62,730 bases of DNA from Lentisphaeria bacterium (GTDB lineage Bacteria; Verrucomicrobiota; Lentisphaeria; Victivallales; Victivallaceae). Location: assembly GCA_900768505.1 (NCBI GenBank), contig CAAGED010000051.1:1-62730 (forward strand), read 5' to 3'. Below are positions 49,962 through 58,866 of the stretch, in pieces (within the stretch, counting starts at the first letter, position 1; the number at the start of each line of letters is the position of its first letter). The notes below the pieces were generated by a model. It worked only from the letters and a program-made list of their open reading frames with translations. It ran no database searches and was not told the origin of the DNA. The position numbers were made by a program, and so were the translations under genes.

Positions 49962-51137
49962 ATGAAACGGACATTTGAAGATAATAAATCAATTAAAGGT
50001 AATTCGCAGACTCTTTTTGCTTCTCCTGAACGCAGTTCGTTGGAGGATTTGACGACTGACGCCGAACTTTTTATGTCGGATTATCATTTGGTGTCCGAAG
50101 TGTATGATGAATTGCCGGAAATGTTGTTGATTCTTAATGAAAATCGGCAGATCATCTACGCCAATAAACTCTTCTGCCAGGTGCTGGGTGTCGCGTCACC
50201 GGATAAATTATTGGGAAAACGCCCAGGCGAGGCATTGGGGTGCGTGGTGGCGGAGGAGGCGCCAAACGGTTGCGGAACCGGCCGGGAGTGTGCCAACTGC
50301 GGTGCGGTGGCGGCCATTTTGACTGCTTTGAACGGAGAATCGGCGGAACGTGAGTGTTCGGTGAGGAATGCCAGAGGATTTTATTTGGAGCTGGCGGTTT
50401 CCTCCCGCCCCAAATCATATAACGGACACCATTTCTGTCTGCTGATTGCCAGGGAGATTGGCGATGCCAAACGCAAGGTGCAGCTGGAGCGGATTTTTTT
50501 TCATGACGTGTTGAATTTGGTGTGGAGTCTGAGCGGGGCGTTTGACTTGTTTAAAGAGGATGCAACGCTGCTGACCCAGCCGGAAACGATTTGTCAGTTG
50601 TCATCGATAATCAATGACATTGGCGACACAATTGTCAATCAGCGTGATTTGTCACTGGTGCAAAACGGGAAGTTCAATGTCACCATGGAGGAGTTGCAGG
50701 CATCGGTTTTTCTGGACAATGTATTGAAAAACGTACGCAATCACGAAATTGCCCTGAATAAAAGCGTGAAATTATATATTGAGCCGGAAGATTTTATTTT
50801 TGTCTCCTCCCGCACGGTATTGACCCGGGTATTGTTGAATTTGTTGAAAAATGCCTTGGAGGCCGAGCCTTGCGGCAGTGAGGTGCGCCTGGATGCGGAA
50901 TTGCAGGATAATGTGGTGCGTATCAGTATTAAAAATCCGTCGGTAATTGATGATGAACATAAAAAGATGATTTTCAGCCGGACGTTTTCTACCAAGGGAT
51001 TCGGGCGTGGCATTGGCACATACAGCGTGAAATTGTTTACCGAGCAATACCTGAAAGGCAAGGTGGAGTTTGTTTCAGAGAGCGGTATTGGTACGGTATT
51101 CACATTGGAGTTGCCGGTTTGTCAGGCAGACAGTTAA
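49962..51137 (+). CDS. PAS-domain sensor histidine kinase
   Basis: A 391-residue kinase without membrane segments. A PAS domain spans about 45-165 (YDELPEMLLILNENRQIIYA, ANKLFCQVLGVASPDKLLGK, RPGEALGCVVAEE, with several Cys in EECANCGAV-like positions, here CGTGRECANCGAV). The phosphoacceptor is FFHDVLNLVWSLSGAF (about 178), and the ATPase has LLNLLKNALEAEP (N box), MIFSRTFSTKGFGRGIGTYS (F/G boxes) and SGIGTVFTLELP. The cysteines in the PAS domain could bind a cofactor or sense redox. No response regulator gene is adjacent, so it is an orphan kinase. Confidence 0.9.
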   Translation: MKRTFEDNKSIKGNSQTLFASPERSSLEDLTTDAELFMSDYHLVSEVYDELPEMLLILNENRQIIYANKLFCQVLGVASPDKLLGKRPGEALGCVVAEEAPNGCGTGRECANCGAVAAILTALNGESAERECSVRNARGFYLELAVSSRPKSYNGHHFCLLIAREIGDAKRKVQLERIFFHDVLNLVWSLSGAFDLFKEDATLLTQPETICQLSSIINDIGDTIVNQRDLSLVQNGKFNVTMEELQASVFLDNVLKNVRNHEIALNKSVKLYIEPEDFIFVSSRTVLTRVLLNLLKNALEAEPCGSEVRLDAELQDNVVRISIKNPSVIDDEHKKMIFSRTFSTKGFGRGIGTYSVKLFTEQYLKGKVEFVSESGIGTVFTLELPVCQADS

Positions 51138-51732
51138 ATTTCATCAAAATAAGAGTTGAAGATGTGCCGAACAGCTGTGAAATTTCTGCATAGTTAGGGA
51201 TAAAAATACATTTTAGTGACGGTTGACAGTTAATCATTTGAAATTTTTAGAGAAAAGGTTGATGGTAATTTTTTCATGTGAAAAAAACGTAAAAATATTT
51301 CATGAGTGATTGGATATATTGGATAAAAAAATGAAAAAGTGTTTTTTTTGTGGAAAAAAGTAAAAAAAATGAAAAAAAACGATAAATTCCATAAAAAATG
51401 ATTTGCTTTTATCATTTAAAGTGGTAAGGTGTAGCCATGCAAAGATTTATTTTAACAGCTTATCGTAGGTAAAATTTTGAAGAGAAGATAGTTCGACACA
51501 CATATAAATATAAATTCAAATTGCGTGAATATCAGTTGCGCTTGCGACTGGTTTTTTACTATAACGATCAAGCTGGGTCTCCCGACTGTTTTGTTCAAAC
51601 GTTTTCCCTGTACTGCTCGGCGAATACAGCAAGATCAAATTACTTAATTTTTTAACCAAAGCTCAGGGAAGACGTAGAAAACAAAAACATAAATTGCATG
51701 AGTAAACATGCAGGCAGAAAGGAATCTCCCAA
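51138..51732. other. Long AT-rich leader region of the RRM gene
   Basis: Nearly 600 bases without a gene. The first half is very AT-rich. The second half (from about 51,420) has mixed composition and contains a small hairpin-like CAGTTGCG/GCGACTG followed by T6 near 51,540, typical of a structured leader. RRM-protein genes often have long leaders; no known riboswitch is recognised. Confidence 0.5.
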
Positions 51733-52026
51733 ATGAATATTTACGTAGGTAATATTCCGTACAGCACCACCAGTGATGATCTCAAGACTATTTTCGGCGA
51801 ATTCGGCGAAGTTGCTTCAGCTCGCGTTGTAATGGATCGCGAAAGCGGCCGTTCCAAGGGTTTTGCCTTTGTAGAAATGAATGACAACGATGCTGCCAAG
51901 GCTGCTATCGAAGCATTGTCCGGCAAAGAAGTTAACGGCCGTAAGTTCGTTGTTAACGAAGCCCGTCCCCGTGAAGAGCGTCCGGCTCGCGATTTCGGCG
52001 GTGGCCGCGGTGGTCGTCGCTTCTAA
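51733..52026 (+). CDS. RRM-domain RNA-binding protein
   Basis: A 97-residue protein with one RNA recognition motif: MNIYVGNIPYSTTSDDLKTI contains RNP2 (IYVGNI), and GRSKGFAFVEMNDNDAAKAA contains RNP1 (KGFAFVEM). A short Arg/Gly-rich tail (ARDFGGGRGGRRF) follows. Single-RRM proteins of this type are found in cyanobacteria and PVC bacteria, where some respond to cold. It has a long leader and AAAGGAATC before the ATG. Monocistronic, with a perfect terminator. Confidence 0.97.
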   Translation: MNIYVGNIPYSTTSDDLKTIFGEFGEVASARVVMDRESGRSKGFAFVEMNDNDAAKAAIEALSGKEVNGRKFVVNEARPREERPARDFGGGRGGRRF

Positions 52027-52051
52027 TTATTGAAGTTGATTACTGATTTTG

Positions 52052-52093
52052 CAACGGTATCGAGATTTTTTTTCGATACCGTTGTTTTTTTTT
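52052..52093 (+). terminator. Terminator of the RRM gene
   Basis: A perfect 12-bp stem CAACGGTATCGA/TCGATACCGTTG (52052-52063 with 52073-52084) followed by nine T residues. Confidence 0.97.
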
Positions 52094-52376
52094 ATTTACA
52101 GTTTATATTGAAGCGGGGAGTAGTCGCTTTTCATCATAAAATTTGCCTGAAAATAAGATTTTGCATAAGCGACGGAAGTTATTTGTTCCAGCCGGATTGC
52201 AGGCTGAAAAAAAATGAAGCGGAGGCCGGTAAGATTTATCGTCAATTGGTGTTGCAGAAAAAGCAATTTAATCACGCTCCGGCAGCTTTTGTCATCAGAT
52301 GTTTTCGTTGAATTGTTCATCATTTTGTCAATTGGTGAAATGAGAAAAAAATTTAATTCAGAAAGGATTTGAGGCC
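52094..52376. other. Intergenic region between the RRM gene terminator and the acetyltransferase pseudogene
   Basis: AT-rich with a CAGCC/GGCTG inverted repeat near 52,190. Open frames on both strands look random. It must hold any promoter of the downstream gene, but none is clear. Confidence 0.4.
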
Positions 52377-53017
52377 ATGAAAGCGTTATTTGAAGCAGTT
52401 GATGTAAACAATTGGAATCGCAGGAAACTCTTTGAATTTTATTCTAAACGAATGCCCTGCACGATGAATGCCGCTAAAAGAATTGAGGTTTCTCAGGTGG
52501 TGGAGTTCTGCACTGCCGGTAATTTGCGTTATTATCCCTACATGATTGGTCTGCTCAGTCGGGTGGTTAATTCCATAAAGGAGTTTCGACTGGGAGTGGA
52601 TGGTTCGGGCAGGGTGGGATATTGGAGTGCGCTTGCACCGGCATACACGGTATTTCACGAGGACGACAATTCATTCTCGGTTTTGACTTCCGAATACGCC
52701 GTCGAGTGGCAGAGATGTATAACAATGTTTCGGACAATATTGCTCATCGCTCATTGCAAAAAGGTTTGACACCGGGCGGAGAGGGAGCGAATGTGTTTTA
52801 CATATCCAATATTCCAAATTTGAATTTTGATGCGTTCAGTTTTGATTTTGGAGGGGAGAAGCAATTTCGAATAATTGTGTCTCTGGGCGAATTGGTGGAA
52901 CATGATGGAGTTTTCACTACGGCAGTGGCACTTTATTTGCATCACGCACTGGGGGATGCATTTCACATGGCGCAATTTTTCCAGCGACTGCAGCAGGAGT
53001 GCCTGAGTTTTCGGTAA
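52377..53017 (+). pseudogene. Chloramphenicol-acetyltransferase-like gene, frameshifted
   Basis: The first frame (52377 to about 52,705) gives NNWNRRKLFEFYSKRMPCTM, the YYPYMIGLLSRVVNSIKEFR segment and PAYTVFHEDDNSFSVLTSEY, all matching the N-terminal and middle parts of CAT enzymes. The next frame continues YNNVSDNIAHRSLQKGL, NVFYISNIPNLNFDAFSFDF and HHALGDAFHMAQFFQRLQQE, which includes the catalytic histidine motif (HHxxxDxxH). One base is missing around 52,695-52,710. Repaired length about 213 residues equals the family norm. The native family acetylates chloramphenicol or related hydroxyl compounds with acetyl-CoA. Without repair the gene is dead; drug resistance should not be inferred. 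Confidence 0.9.
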
Positions 53018-53068
53018 GCAATTGCATTGCCCCAGTGATGGGCAGTGGAGATGATTTTTGCCCATGTG

Positions 53069-53114
53069 AAAAAACGATTGAGTTCATCAGGGTGGACACA
53101 GTCGTTTTTTTTTA
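53069..53114 (+). terminator. Candidate terminator after the acetyltransferase-like gene
   Basis: AAAAAACGATTG pairs with CAGTCGTTTTTT around a loop of about 18 bases, with a T run after. Confidence 0.6.
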
Positions 53115-53245
53115 TCGTAATAAGGGAAGATTTTAAGGGAAATATTAGGAAGAAAATGTTGAATTATTTTTGCTCAAGATTATATTATCCAAGTAATCGG
53201 TTTGAGAGTATTTTGGGAGCGGGTAAAAATAAGGATGTTTTTTTT

Positions 53246-53509
53246 ATGGAAAAAAGTTTTTCATTTATGACTAACGGAGCAGTTTGCAGTCGCAATATTC
53301 AATTCAAAATCAAGGACGGAAGAGTCTTTGACGTGGTGTTTGCCGGTGGATGCAACGGCAATCTTAAGGGAATCGGCAGCCTGGTGGAGGGAATGGGTGT
53401 CGAGCAGGTAATTGAACGGCTGCGCGGCGTAAGGTGCGGCGGCAAAAATACCTCCTGCCCGGATCAGTTCGCCGAAGCGCTCGGTCAGGCGATGGAACAA
53501 TTTAAATAA
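53246..53509 (+). CDS. TSCPD-domain protein (TIGR03905 type)
   Basis: An 87-residue protein. NGAVCSRNIQFKIKDGRVFD, VVFAGGCNGNLKGIGSLVEG, RLRGVRCGGKNTSCPDQFAE, with the terminal TSCPD that gives the domain its name and four conserved cysteines likely to bind metal. The same domain occurs at the end of some ribonucleotide reductases; stand-alone copies have unknown function. I start at the ATG at 53246, with AAGGA upstream, because the longer frame has no family resemblance. Monocistronic. Confidence 0.92.
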   Translation: MEKSFSFMTNGAVCSRNIQFKIKDGRVFDVVFAGGCNGNLKGIGSLVEGMGVEQVIERLRGVRCGGKNTSCPDQFAEALGQAMEQFK

Positions 53510-53571
53510 AATTTTTCAGGCATGGCTGCCGTTTTTTTACGGACGGTCACTGCAGAAAACAAGGCAGAACA

Positions 53572-55548
53572 ATGTCTTCTCTGGCGTCGGATTTAATGTT
53601 TGTGGTGTTGTCCGGTTGTATTGGCGGTTTGATTGCCAATTTTTTCCGGCAGCCGCTGATTATCGGCTATATTTTAGCCGGAGTGGTGCTGGGGCCGTTC
53701 GCCGGAATAAATTTGGTGGACGACGTCAGACAGATTGAATATATGGCCGATGTGGGAGTGGCGCTGCTGCTCTTTACTTTGGGGTTGGAATTTCCATTGA
53801 AGAGCATTCGACCGATTCAGCGTATTGCCATTTGGGGAGCGCTGCTGCAGGTGGCGCTGACTTTTGTCGGCGTGTTTGGGTTGGGGTTGCTGCTGGATTT
53901 TCCAGGAACGCAGGCAATGTGGCTGGCGGCGGCGCTGGTTTCGTCCAGTACGACGGTTATTTTGAAAACCCTGAGTAACCGCAAGGTGGCAACGACATTA
54001 TCCGGGCGGGTAATGCTGGGAATGTCGATTGTTCAGGATTTGCTGGTGATTCCAATCATGATTGTTATTTCCAATTTTGATGTATCCGCCGGGACGGAGG
54101 ATACCCTGATTGAGGTTGGCAAATCGGTATTTCGGGCGTTGACTTTTGTGGCGGTGATGATTTTTATCGGTTCCAAGATATTCAAGTATCTTCTGGAGCG
54201 GGTCAGCCGCCTGGAGTCGAGGGAGCTTTTTCTGTTGTCGATTACGGCGCTGGGGCTGGGGGTAGGGTATATTACCCACTTGTTCGGACTTTCATTCGCC
54301 TTTGGAGCGTTTGTGGGCGGGATGGTGTTGAGCGAATCCGATTACAGCCGCAAGGCGGTGAGTGAGCTTATTCCGTTGCGGGATATTTTTGGGTTGTTGT
54401 TTTTCGTAACAGCGGGAATGTTGCTGAATTTGCCGTTTATGTGGAGTAATATCGGCATAATTTTGTTGGTTATGTTTGGCGGAATTAGTCTCCGTGGCGT
54501 TATCCTCAGCGGAGTGAATTATCTCTTTGGATATCGGCGCATCATCCCGTTGGCGGTATTTTTTGGTATGCTGCCGATTTCGGAAATATCCTTTGTGTTG
54601 ATTCAGCAGGGTAAAAAAATCGGGGCAATTGATTATCAGCTTTACAATATAATCCTCTCTTCCACTATTATATCAATGATAATCGGGCCGCTTTTTTCCG
54701 GTCTTACGGCACCGATATATAATTTTTTCAATAAATTCAAGCGGCGTGAGTCGCAAAATATTATTGCAGTGAATCTGCCGGCAGATGAGTTGCAAAACCA
54801 TGTGGTGATTGCCGGCAGCAACAATGCGGATTTGTTAAGCGATACCTTGAGAAGCATGAATTTAAAATATGTGATTATTGAGGATAATTATCGTCGCTTT
54901 TCGGAGTATCGTGAACGTGGTGTTGCCATAATTTACGGTGATCCGTCGCAGGATTTTATTTTGCAGAGTGCCACGATCGGCAGCGCTAAACTGCTTATTG
55001 TGGCCACTGGCGATTCCGAGGAAAATGTCCGGATTACCCGGGAGGCGCGGAATTTGAATTCATCGCTGAAGATTATTGTTCAGGCAGATAATGATGATGA
55101 GGTGAAATCCCTGGGTGAGCAGAAAATTTTTGAGGTCATCAATCCGGCGCAGGAGGTTTCGCTGGAAATGCTGCGGCAGGCATTGTTGAGTTTGTCGATT
55201 TCCATTGACGAGGTACGCCGTTTTCTGGCCAAAATCAGGGCGGCCGGCCAGCTTAACACCCGGCTTAACGATTGTCTGCTGCCGTTATTAGTGGACAGCA
55301 TAAATACCATGCATGCGGAAATTCCGGCTGATTCGTCTTTTGTCAAGCAGTCGCTTAAGGAGTTGAATTGGCGAAAACTTTACGGCGTGACGGTTATCGG
55401 CGTGCTTCGCAATGAAATAATGCTGCCAAATCCATCCGGGGAGTTTGTTTTTTTGGGAAATGACCATATAATATTAATGGGTAACGAAGAAAAATTCGCT
55501 GAATTTCGGGAAGTGCTGGCCAAAAGTAATAAAATCGAAGTGGTTTGA
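53572..55548 (+). CDS. CPA2-family cation:proton antiporter with TrkA-type domains
   Basis: A 658-residue membrane protein. About 12 helices (residues 1-395) form the Na+/H+ exchanger fold, with ALLLFTLGLEFPLKSIRPIQ and ALVSSSTTVILKTLSNRKVA as family blocks. A TrkA-N-like domain follows (NHVVIAGSNNADLLSDTLRS, about 405-520); the usual GxGxxG is replaced by GSNNAD. Then a TrkA-C-like domain (SFVKQSLKELNWRKLYGVTV, to the end). Such proteins (KefB/RosB-like) exchange K+ or Na+ for protons. The altered nucleotide motif may mean lost or changed NAD binding. Monocistronic. Confidence 0.93.
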   Translation: MSSLASDLMFVVLSGCIGGLIANFFRQPLIIGYILAGVVLGPFAGINLVDDVRQIEYMADVGVALLLFTLGLEFPLKSIRPIQRIAIWGALLQVALTFVGVFGLGLLLDFPGTQAMWLAAALVSSSTTVILKTLSNRKVATTLSGRVMLGMSIVQDLLVIPIMIVISNFDVSAGTEDTLIEVGKSVFRALTFVAVMIFIGSKIFKYLLERVSRLESRELFLLSITALGLGVGYITHLFGLSFAFGAFVGGMVLSESDYSRKAVSELIPLRDIFGLLFFVTAGMLLNLPFMWSNIGIILLVMFGGISLRGVILSGVNYLFGYRRIIPLAVFFGMLPISEISFVLIQQGKKIGAIDYQLYNIILSSTIISMIIGPLFSGLTAPIYNFFNKFKRRESQNIIAVNLPADELQNHVVIAGSNNADLLSDTLRSMNLKYVIIEDNYRRFSEYRERGVAIIYGDPSQDFILQSATIGSAKLLIVATGDSEENVRITREARNLNSSLKIIVQADNDDEVKSLGEQKIFEVINPAQEVSLEMLRQALLSLSISIDEVRRFLAKIRAAGQLNTRLNDCLLPLLVDSINTMHAEIPADSSFVKQSLKELNWRKLYGVTVIGVLRNEIMLPNPSGEFVFLGNDHIILMGNEEKFAEFREVLAKSNKIEVV

Positions 55549-55582
55549 GAAAATTTTCAGCCTGAATATAGTCAAAAAATGC

Positions 55583-55593
55583 GGGGGGGGGGG
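55583..55593 (+). repeat. Homopolymer of eleven G residues at the start of the nitroreductase gene
   Basis: G11 lies between 55583 and 55593, three bases before the ATG at 55597, in the place of the ribosome-binding site. Such a tract can slip during replication. It also makes an in-frame upstream ATG (55579) continuous with the gene only at certain tract lengths. Confidence 0.9.
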
Positions 55594-55596
55594 AAC

Positions 55597-56433
55597 ATGT
55601 CCAAGAATCAGCTTTCAATAAATCCCAATCGTTGTCGTCATTGTTTGTTATGCGTGCGTGAGTGTCCGCTTAAGGTTTTGGAGATGCACGACGGAGTAGT
55701 CCGTTATGCCGAAAACGGCGAGGATCGTTGTTTCCGTTGTCAACACTGCATGGCAATTTGTCCCTACGGGGCAATTTCAATATTCGGGGTTGACCCGGAT
55801 AAGTGTTCGGATGCCGCCTGCGGCGTGGAGGGAACGGATTTAATTCGCCTGATGAAAGGTCGCCGCACCTGCCGCAATTACCGCAATGAAAATGTCGAGC
55901 ATGAATTGATTGACGAATTGGTGCGGGTGTTGAAATGGGCGCCTACCGGAGTAAATGACCACCATCTGCGTTTTACCGTAATTGGCGATGTTGTTGAGAT
56001 GGATAAAATCCGGGATTACATCAATTCAAAACTGATAAAAATAATGGCGGAATCGCCGGAGAGTTATGCGGCGAAAGCGTTCGGCCGTTACCGTTATTGG
56101 ATTGAGCAGGGGCGGGACGTGCTTTTTCGCGGAGCGCCTCACATGTTGATTGTTTCGAGTCCCAAGAATGCGCCGTGCGCGGCGGTTGACCCGGTGATTG
56201 CGCTTTCATATTTTGAATTGCTGGCGGCGGCGCATGGTCTTGGCACTACCTGGTGTGGATTGGCTAAAATGGGTTTTCTGCTGGTGGCGCCGGAATTGCT
56301 GAAAAAAATCAATATTCCGGATGATTATGAATTCGGATATGCTATGCTCTTCGGAAACCCGCGCTGGAATTTTGTTCGCGGCACCATGCCGGAGGAGGAA
56401 GTGGTGGATTATGTGCATGATCTTGATTTGTAA
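55597..56433 (+). CDS. Ferredoxin-nitroreductase fusion
   Basis: A 278-residue protein. The N-terminal ferredoxin domain has two cluster motifs, CRHCLLCVRECPLKV and CFRCQHCMAICPYGA (each CxxCxxCxxxCP). The nitroreductase domain begins near 85: LIRLMKGRRTCRNYRNENVE, WAPTGVNDHHLRFTVI, and ALSYFELLAAAHGLGTTWCG near the end. The family reduces nitro or other compounds with FMN, fed by the iron-sulfur domain. I prefer the ATG at 55597; an upstream ATG at 55579 is in frame through the G tract. The G tract could act as ribosome-binding site or phase-variation element. Confidence 0.93.
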   Translation: MSKNQLSINPNRCRHCLLCVRECPLKVLEMHDGVVRYAENGEDRCFRCQHCMAICPYGAISIFGVDPDKCSDAACGVEGTDLIRLMKGRRTCRNYRNENVEHELIDELVRVLKWAPTGVNDHHLRFTVIGDVVEMDKIRDYINSKLIKIMAESPESYAAKAFGRYRYWIEQGRDVLFRGAPHMLIVSSPKNAPCAAVDPVIALSYFELLAAAHGLGTTWCGLAKMGFLLVAPELLKKINIPDDYEFGYAMLFGNPRWNFVRGTMPEEEVVDYVHDLDL

Positions 56434-56470
56434 AAATTAAAAAAATGTTACGCGGCGGGGGGATTTTTGA

Positions 56471-57895
56471 ATGATAAAAAATATTCTTACATTGGTGGCA
56501 ATATTTTGTTTGTGGATTTTTCAGCTTGCGGTGGAGGCGGGTACTCTTGGTGAAAGAATAATGTTTTTGCCTAAGAACGAGGATTTTGGCGAATTATCAG
56601 TTCGGGATTTAACCCGTTTGAAACGAGCGTTGTCGGCGGCGGAGGAGGCAAAATGCAGTGCCTTGATTTTCGAAGTAGATACCCCCGGCGGCGGAGTTGA
56701 TACTGCGCTGAAATATGCGGCGCAGCTTAATAACGCCAAGGTGCGGACAATCGCCTGGGTGAACGACAAGGCGATTTCGGCTGGAATGATAGCAGTGCTG
56801 GGAGCCAATCGGATTTATATAACGCCTCATGGATTAATTGGGGCGGCGATGCCGCTGGAGCAAAATTTGGAGTCCGTGGTTCGGCCGATTGTGGTTAATG
56901 AAAAAGACCCCAAAAATTCTGAATTGGTGGATAATAAATTTCTCTCGGTGCTCTTCAAGGAGTTGGAGGTTATGGCGCAGAAGAATAATCGCCCGGTGCG
57001 GGTGATTCGAGCCATGACCGATCCCAAATTAACCTTGACCGCGGCTGCCGACAATATTGACCACGCCGGCAACATGCCGCTTACCTTGGGAGCTGACGAG
57101 GCAGTGCGTCTGAAAGTGGTCGACGGTCTTGCCGCCGGAGTGCGGCAGGCGGCGGAATTGGCCGGATACCATGAGCCGGAGATTATCCGATATGAATTCA
57201 GCGCCTGGGATAAGATAATGTTTTTTTTGACCAACCCGGTAGTTTGCGGAATATTGATAACGCTGGCGATTGTCTGTTTTGTTATTGAACTGCATTCACC
57301 CGGAGTGGGGATTCCCGGCGGCCTGGGTACGCTGGCGATTGTGCTTTTTTTTGTCGGGCAGGCTTGGGTGGGCAATTCCGAATGGGAGCCGGCGGTGGTA
57401 TTTTTTGTGGGGTTGATTCTGGTGGCGGTGGAGATTTTTATTATTCCCGGCTTTGGGATTGTGGGAATTTTGGGATTTGCCGGAATAATTATTTCACTTT
57501 TTTATGCTCTGGGAGTTGACAATTTGGCGATGGCAACTAACATTATAGTGTATTCATTCCTTGCGGCTGCAGCAATTTGCAGTTGGCTGATTTTTTATGT
57601 ATTGCCGAAATCGACGGTGGGGCGGTTTAATTTGAAGAGTATTATGAGTCGTGACAGCGGCGTAAAAAGCTACGAACCGGATTGTGCGTTGATTGGCCGT
57701 GAAGGAGTTACTTCTACCGTGCTGCGCCCCTCCGGAATGGTGATAATTGACGGTCAGCGTTATGACGGACGCAGTAATGGTGACATGATTGAACGGGGGC
57801 GTCGGGTAGTGGTTACCGGCAGCAGCACCTATCAATTGGTGGTTGAGGAGCTGGACGGCGAACATAATGTCAGTATAAAAAACAAAAAAGATTAA
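56471..57895 (+). CDS. NfeD-type membrane serine protease (ClpP-class)
   Basis: A 474-residue protein. A signal sequence (ILTLVAIFCLWIFQLAVEAG) leads a ClpP-like protease domain (IFEVDTPGGGVDTALKYAAQ; NDKAISAGMIAVLGANRIYI with the catalytic Ser in ISAG). Four or so helices follow (about 255-385), then a C-terminal OB-fold NfeD domain (GREGVTSTVLRPSGMVIIDG). Long NfeD proteins usually accompany a stomatin/flotillin-like gene, and floA follows by 24 bases, so they act together in membrane organisation or quality control. Confidence 0.95.
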   Translation: MIKNILTLVAIFCLWIFQLAVEAGTLGERIMFLPKNEDFGELSVRDLTRLKRALSAAEEAKCSALIFEVDTPGGGVDTALKYAAQLNNAKVRTIAWVNDKAISAGMIAVLGANRIYITPHGLIGAAMPLEQNLESVVRPIVVNEKDPKNSELVDNKFLSVLFKELEVMAQKNNRPVRVIRAMTDPKLTLTAAADNIDHAGNMPLTLGADEAVRLKVVDGLAAGVRQAAELAGYHEPEIIRYEFSAWDKIMFFLTNPVVCGILITLAIVCFVIELHSPGVGIPGGLGTLAIVLFFVGQAWVGNSEWEPAVVFFVGLILVAVEIFIIPGFGIVGILGFAGIIISLFYALGVDNLAMATNIIVYSFLAAAAICSWLIFYVLPKSTVGRFNLKSIMSRDSGVKSYEPDCALIGREGVTSTVLRPSGMVIIDGQRYDGRSNGDMIERGRRVVVTGSSTYQLVVEELDGEHNVSIKNKKD

Positions 57896-57919
57896 AATTA
57901 TAATCATCAGGAGACGAAA

Positions 57920-58801
57920 ATGGGTTGGATTGCAGTTTTATTGGTAATATTTTTTTTATGGCTTTTCGTGTATCTGATTCCGGTACGGCATTGGATTGCA
58001 GCTTCGTTCTCCAATGTTAAAATCAGTGTGTTCAGCCTGATTGGCATGCGTCTGCGCCGGGTTCCGCCACAAGTAATTGTTGATGCGCTTATTCAGGCGC
58101 AGAAGGCTGGCTTGGAGGTGACGGGAGATGTGCTGGAGGCTCACTACCTGGCGGGCGGAAATGTGGAAAAGGTGGTGGCGGCGCTGGTGGCGGCGGACAA
58201 GGCAAATATGGATTTGTCGGTGAAGCGTGCCACAGCGATTGATTTAGCTGGACGTGATGTGTTGGAAGCGGTTAAGATGAGCGTTAACCCGAAGGTTATT
58301 GAAACACCGGAAGTTGCGGCGGTGGCCAAGGATGGTATTCAGGTCAAGGCGATTGCCCGGGTGACGGTGCGGACTAATTTGGATCGTTTGATTGGCGGAG
58401 CCGGAGAGCAGACAATTTTGGCGCGAGTGGGGGAGGGAATTGTAACTACCATCGGTTCGTCGGTGAATCACAAGCATGTATTGGAGAATCCGGATTCAAT
58501 CAGTAAAGTTGTGTTGAGCAAGGGGTTGGATGCCGATACGGCGTTTGAAATTCTCTCGATTGATATTGCCGACGTGAATGTAGGATCGAATATCGGTGCG
58601 TTGTTGCAGACTGACCAGGCAAATGCGGATAAAAATATTGCTCAGGCCAAGGCGGAGGAACGTCGGGCGATGGCAGTGGCGCATGAGCAGGAGATGAAGG
58701 CGCGTATTTCTGAAATGAAGGCGAATTTGATTGCCTCGGAGTGTCGGGTGCCTCAGGCGATAGCGGAGGCGTTTCGCAAAGGTAAAGTCGCGTTGGAGTA
58801 G
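57920..58801 (+). CDS. floA: Flotillin-like protein FloA
   Basis: A 293-residue membrane-anchored scaffold protein. One N-terminal helix (GWIAVLLVIFFLWLFVYLIP) is followed by the FloA pattern: SLIGMRLRRVPPQVIVDALI, AHYLAGGNVEKVVAALVAAD, ATAIDLAGRDVLEAVKMSVN and KDGIQVKAIARVTVRTNLDR. The C-terminal helix is Ala/Glu-rich (NIAQAKAEERRAMAVAHEQE), ending with SECRVPQAIAEAFRKGKVAL. FloA forms bacterial lipid-microdomain assemblies. It is about 35 residues shorter than the Bacillus protein. The ATG at 57920 has CAGGAG upstream. Paired with nfeD. Confidence 0.97.
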   Translation: MGWIAVLLVIFFLWLFVYLIPVRHWIAASFSNVKISVFSLIGMRLRRVPPQVIVDALIQAQKAGLEVTGDVLEAHYLAGGNVEKVVAALVAADKANMDLSVKRATAIDLAGRDVLEAVKMSVNPKVIETPEVAAVAKDGIQVKAIARVTVRTNLDRLIGGAGEQTILARVGEGIVTTIGSSVNHKHVLENPDSISKVVLSKGLDADTAFEILSIDIADVNVGSNIGALLQTDQANADKNIAQAKAEERRAMAVAHEQEMKARISEMKANLIASECRVPQAIAEAFRKGKVALE

Positions 58802-58866
58802 CATAAGCGTTTGATATTATGTGGTCTGCCTGACGGAAACAGAAACTGGAAATTGGAGATGTTTTT

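Noticed and set aside
52030..52323. Short ORFs on both strands downstream of the RRM gene
   Set aside because: They start inside or next to the terminator and have no ribosome-binding site or motif.
52377..53017. Functional chloramphenicol resistance
   Set aside because: The gene is frameshifted, and family members often act on other substrates. Similarity alone does not support resistance.
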